DNA from: Paenibacillus caseinilyticus
Lineage (GTDB): Bacteria > Bacillota > Bacilli > Paenibacillales > NBRC-103111
Reading direction: 5' to 3'
Assembly: GCF_027533645.1 (NCBI RefSeq)
Contig: NZ_JAQAGY010000003.1
Coordinates: 372,001 to 436,000 of the forward strand
DNA: 64,000 bases
A program made the position numbers and the translations under genes. The notes beneath the pieces were generated by a model that made no database searches, had not been told where the DNA came from, and was given only the letters and a program-made list of their open reading frames with translations. This document shows, piece by piece, positions 61,583-64,000 of the stretch. How positions within the stretch are numbered: the first letter of the stretch is position 1; each line of letters begins with the position of its first letter.

Positions 61583-62545
61583 TTAGGGTAAAAACGAATC
61601 GATTGCCTCAACAGCAGTCAAAGGCACATCCCGGTAGCCGCCGATTACCATCATCGCCGATTCCCCAAGCGGGGTGACTCCCGGCTGGTTCCGATTGCCC
61701 AGTTCCGAAGTACCAATCGATGCCCACTGATTTGTTCCGGGACTGAATACCTCTCCGAATACTTCTTGAGCGGCACCACCTAAGATTACCCACTTTCCTT
61801 GTACGACTGCGGAGGTGGCGTGCATACGCAAAGTGGATAACGGGGCTTCGGTGTTCCATGTCTGGGTCTCGAACTGGTATGACAGTACTTCGTTCGTCGG
61901 TTTCACTGCGCCGTAAGCACTCGGTGCACCGCCGGCAATCAGCAACCGATGATTGATCACAGCCGCCGTATGACCAAAGCGCGGAGTAGGCATCTTCGCT
62001 ATTACCTCACGATTCCCATTGTTCGGATCGAACGTGAATACGCTGTCCAGGGTGACCCCCGAAGCATGATAGCCGCCGGCCACCACGATTTTGCCATCCC
62101 ATACGGTAACGGAAGGATCATAGATATCGCATACTACCTCAGGCAGTACAGTCCACTGGTCAGTGCCCGGTTCATAGATTTGAACGGGAAGCGGCTTCCC
62201 CGTACGAGGCTCATAGCCTGCAATGATATAGAGAAGGCCATTCAGCGAGACTGTCTTGAGATGAACGCCAGGCACCGGAATGTCCGCTTTCTTCACCCAT
62301 GCATTGGTCGTAAGGTCATAAGCTTCCACCGCTGCCGTATATCCCGCTATAGAAGAATCTTCACCGCCAACCGAATAGATGAATTCCCCTATCCGTTCTA
62401 CTCCCTGCCCATACCTGGCTTGGCTCATGGAGGCTTTCGTCTCCCAGACGCCTTCGGCAAAAACGCCGGTTGAGCTGAAAACAGTAGTGAATTGAAGGAT
62501 AACCAATAATAGGACCGTATAAAGGCGGGTAGTATACTTCTTCAT
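61583..62545 (-). CDS. Secreted Kelch-repeat protein
   Basis: 320 aa. Signal peptide (KKYTTRLYTVLLLVILQFTTVFSSTGVFAEG) and about six Kelch motifs (AGYTAAVEAYDLTTNAWVKKADIPVPGVHLKTVSLNGLLYIIAGY; IVVAGGYHASGVTLDSVFTFDPNNG; HTAAVINHRLLIAGG; WVILGGAAQ), predicting a beta-propeller. Such proteins bind glycans or act as scaffolds or oxidases. ATG 62545 has AAAGGGG at 7 nt. Its promoter, 250 bp upstream, contains the XRE-cluster operator. Confidence 0.87.
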   Translation of the reverse strand: MKKYTTRLYTVLLLVILQFTTVFSSTGVFAEGVWETKASMSQARYGQGVERIGEFIYSVGGEDSSIAGYTAAVEAYDLTTNAWVKKADIPVPGVHLKTVSLNGLLYIIAGYEPRTGKPLPVQIYEPGTDQWTVLPEVVCDIYDPSVTVWDGKIVVAGGYHASGVTLDSVFTFDPNNGNREVIAKMPTPRFGHTAAVINHRLLIAGGAPSAYGAVKPTNEVLSYQFETQTWNTEAPLSTLRMHATSAVVQGKWVILGGAAQEVFGEVFSPGTNQWASIGTSELGNRNQPGVTPLGESAMMVIGGYRDVPLTAVEAIDSFLP

Positions 62546-62794
62546 GGTGCAGCCCCTTTCACTTCGCTGTTCTCACGGTTCATGTATGCAGGGTAGGAGT
62601 AGATTGTCTGAATCCTTATAACTTATCTTTATGCTGTCTTATGATAGTTAGTCCTACATCCCGAGCAACTTCTCACGATATAGGGGATTACCCTCAAAAA
62701 CAGCCGGTGAAACAGGGATTCTACGATTCTTGTGACGCTGCAAACAGTAGACTTAAGACCCAGGATAAAACGCGAGATTCGAATGTTATGACTC
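62546..62794 (-). other. 250-nt leader of the Kelch gene
   Basis: Untranslated region between the -10 box and the Kelch start codon. GGGTAATCCCC and other local pairings are seen, but no riboswitch I recognise. A 64-codon open frame here starts upstream of the promoter and is not supported. Confidence 0.45.
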
Positions 62795-62823
62795 ATTATA
62801 TGATACGTATTGTATCGAGTCAA
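62795..62823 (-). promoter_or_regulatory. Kelch gene promoter with GATAC operator
   Basis: -35 TTGACT, 17-bp spacer, -10 TATAAT on the minus strand. The spacer contains GATACAATACGTATC (62802-62816), the same operator as at the XRE promoters. The -35 overlaps the stop codon of the SGNH gene. Confidence 0.85.
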
Positions 62824-63719
62824 GAACCATTCTGTAACTTTTTTCCTAGATAGGCCTTCAAATAGGAAGCGTACTTCCGGGCAGCCTCCCCAGTCATATG
62901 AATCCCGTCCGCCGTCTCGTACTCATCCGGATTCGGTGTAGGGACCCATGAGTAGCGGTCTGCAGGAAACTCGGCATTCCAATGGGCGCGAAGCGCTGTG
63001 GAGCGGACCGATTCATGAAGACTGCGATGGGATGGCGGCTCGAACAAGACGACCTGAACGCCCTTCGCACGCAGTGCGTCAACCGCCTGCTTGAGTTCCA
63101 GCGTAACCGTCTTGAGTATCTCCGCTTCCGGTACGACACTGTGCTCTTGCGCATGACGGGCCAGCTCCGAAGCGAGAATCGCCGGGTCTACGCTGCCTCC
63201 CGCTTCGGCTTCCTTGCCGGCCCCTCCCTTCACCCATTCTTTGAACAGGATGACAGGCTGATACTCGGTCCGGAAGGCGGCGAACGTTCCCTTGACGCCG
63301 CTGGCAACCGGCGAAGTCAACTTATGGACGAACTCCTTGTCTTCCCCGCGCAGCATCGTGTCATTCATTTCTACAAGTACCGTGGAAGGCAATGTTCCCT
63401 TGCTGTGCAGCATGATCTGTAATCCTGTCAGGGCGCCCCCTCCCGCAAAGGCAATATTGGCATACTCTGTACCCAGGTATTCCGGGAGAAGGCGGTAGGC
63501 CATCGAGGAGCCGGTGATCACATGCTTCACGGTTTCTTCCGCATACAGATAACGCTCGGCCTTAATCACGTTATTCTGCCATTGGTTTGTGCCGCTCCCC
63601 CCATGGACGACCCCCGTCCCGATTACGGTGGCGAAGCCCACCGTAAGGATAAGGAATGAAGCGAGCGACTGCATGATCAGTCTAGAACTGGAAGTAGATG
63701 AATTCACCGGCATCCCCAC
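62820..63719 (-). CDS. SGNH-fold membrane-anchored protein (acetyltransferase partner)
   Basis: 299 aa. One N-terminal membrane segment (about 15-38), then an SGNH-like domain: ITGSSMAYRLLP (block I Ser), FAGGGALTG (block II), VEMNDTML (block III Asn) and ETADGIHMTGEAARKYA (block V Asp-His). Together with an MBOAT protein such proteins O-acetylate exopolysaccharides, as AlgJ/AlgX do with AlgI. The start is GTG 63719 or ATG 63713, both inside the 3' end of the MBOAT gene. Confidence 0.8.
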   Translation of the reverse strand: MGMPVNSSTSSSRLIMQSLASFLILTVGFATVIGTGVVHGGSGTNQWQNNVIKAERYLYAEETVKHVITGSSMAYRLLPEYLGTEYANIAFAGGGALTGLQIMLHSKGTLPSTVLVEMNDTMLRGEDKEFVHKLTSPVASGVKGTFAAFRTEYQPVILFKEWVKGGAGKEAEAGGSVDPAILASELARHAQEHSVVPEAEILKTVTLELKQAVDALRAKGVQVVLFEPPSHRSLHESVRSTALRAHWNAEFPADRYSWVPTPNPDEYETADGIHMTGEAARKYASYLKAYLGKKLQNGS

Positions 63720-64000
63720 TATTTAACAGAATTAAGAAGAGCATGATTCCATAGCACACAGGCTCCAGCTTGCGTCCCCAAGACTGGCCCTTGCTTTGTC
63801 TGATCAGATATACCATATGATACATAATCACTGGCAGCGAGTAGATCAGAATATACAACACTTTACCGAAATCAACGCCCCTATGAATATTCGTAATCAA
63901 AGAGCTCACGTAGAGAACGACGTGATGAAATTCTGGCAGCTTGAATAGCAGCCAGCCTACCGTCACAAACGTGAACACTAACAGCATGTACAGTCCCTTC
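63682..64000 (-). CDS. MBOAT-family O-acyltransferase, C-terminal part (cut by window edge)
   Basis: At least 101 aa visible: two hydrophobic segments (MLLVFTFVTVGWLLFKL; VLYILIYSLPVIMYHMVYLI) and a last helix ending LLNSGDAGEFIYFQF, the typical end of AlgI/DltB-type acyltransferases. The catalytic His lies outside the window. It would move acyl groups across the membrane to the SGNH partner, whose gene overlaps by 38 bp. Confidence 0.75.
   Translation of the reverse strand, partial: KGLYMLLVFTFVTVGWLLFKLPEFHHVVLYVSSLITNIHRGVDFGKVLYILIYSLPVIMYHMVYLIRQSKGQSWGRKLEPVCYGIMLFLILLNSGDAGEFIYFQF

Noticed and set aside
62629..62823. 64-aa minus-strand ORF upstream of the Kelch gene
   Set aside because: Its start lies upstream of the -10 of the promoter that would transcribe it, and its sequence shows no protein-like pattern.

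Overview
The window looks like chromosome from a high-GC Paenibacillaceae bacterium (Gram-positive, spore-forming, Paenibacillus-like). Support comes from AGGAGG-type ribosome binding sites, several YesM/YesN two-component systems beside sugar ABC transporters, GlcT-type PTS control, CcpA cre sites, a HemAT-like globin sensor, PrkA, a SinR-like regulator and low-GC promoter islands in GC-rich coding sequence. The genus is inferred from gene content, not from a marker gene. I saw no rRNA, tRNA, CRISPR array, insertion sequence or prophage.

0.4-9.1 kb (minus strand): one sugar-uptake operon, solute-binding lipoprotein > two permeases > YesM-type kinase > YesN-type regulator > family 3 N-acetylhexosaminidase. 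9.3-11.2 kb: a chemoreceptor. 11.5-14.6 kb: glcT > EIIA > EIICB, a PTS operon for glucose or N-acetylglucosamine, with promoter, cre, RAT-like element and terminator all ahead of glcT. 14.8-16.2 kb: a KapD-like exonuclease and a DIP1984-like protein. 16.5-23.7 kb: HemAT aerotaxis sensor, a 7TM-type kinase/OmpR regulator pair, a MATE pump, a small coiled-coil protein and a methyltransferase.

24.1-29.4 kb: a LytTR-PAS-histidine kinase, a small Pro/Tyr/Gly-rich ORF, galE and prkA. 29.9-36.2 kb (minus): glycerol-1-phosphate dehydrogenase > LytS-like kinase > LytTR regulator > CstA/BtsT-type transporter > YbdD-like protein, resembling the BtsSR/BtsT pyruvate system, with a cre site at the transporter promoter. 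36.4-39.7 kb: a PD-(D/E)XK-like DUF2161 protein, a TrxB-like oxidoreductase and an MFS transporter.

39.9-48.4 kb: a second sugar ABC system. The binding protein and the permease pair have separate minus-strand promoters carrying the same 44-bp element. A divergent plus-strand operon encodes kinase, AraC-type regulator, a membrane coiled-coil protein and a phosphodiester glycosidase. 48.5-53.2 kb: small proteins, a zinc-finger AbrB-like regulator, trmL, an orphan PhoP-like regulator with a PhoP-box-like leader, serC and thpR.

53.0-55.5 kb: a cluster of three XRE regulators (one SinR-like) and two 52-54 aa proteins, with repeated GATAC-N5-GTATC operators over their promoters. 55.6-64.0 kb: an exopolysaccharide region with a Wzx-type flippase, a pyruvyl transferase, two divergent beta-helix paralogues, a Kelch-type protein, an SGNH-fold protein and the end of an MBOAT acyltransferase. 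The Kelch gene promoter carries the same GATAC-N5-GTATC operator, which links the XRE cluster to the surface-polymer genes. This is the strongest candidate here for an undescribed regulatory circuit.
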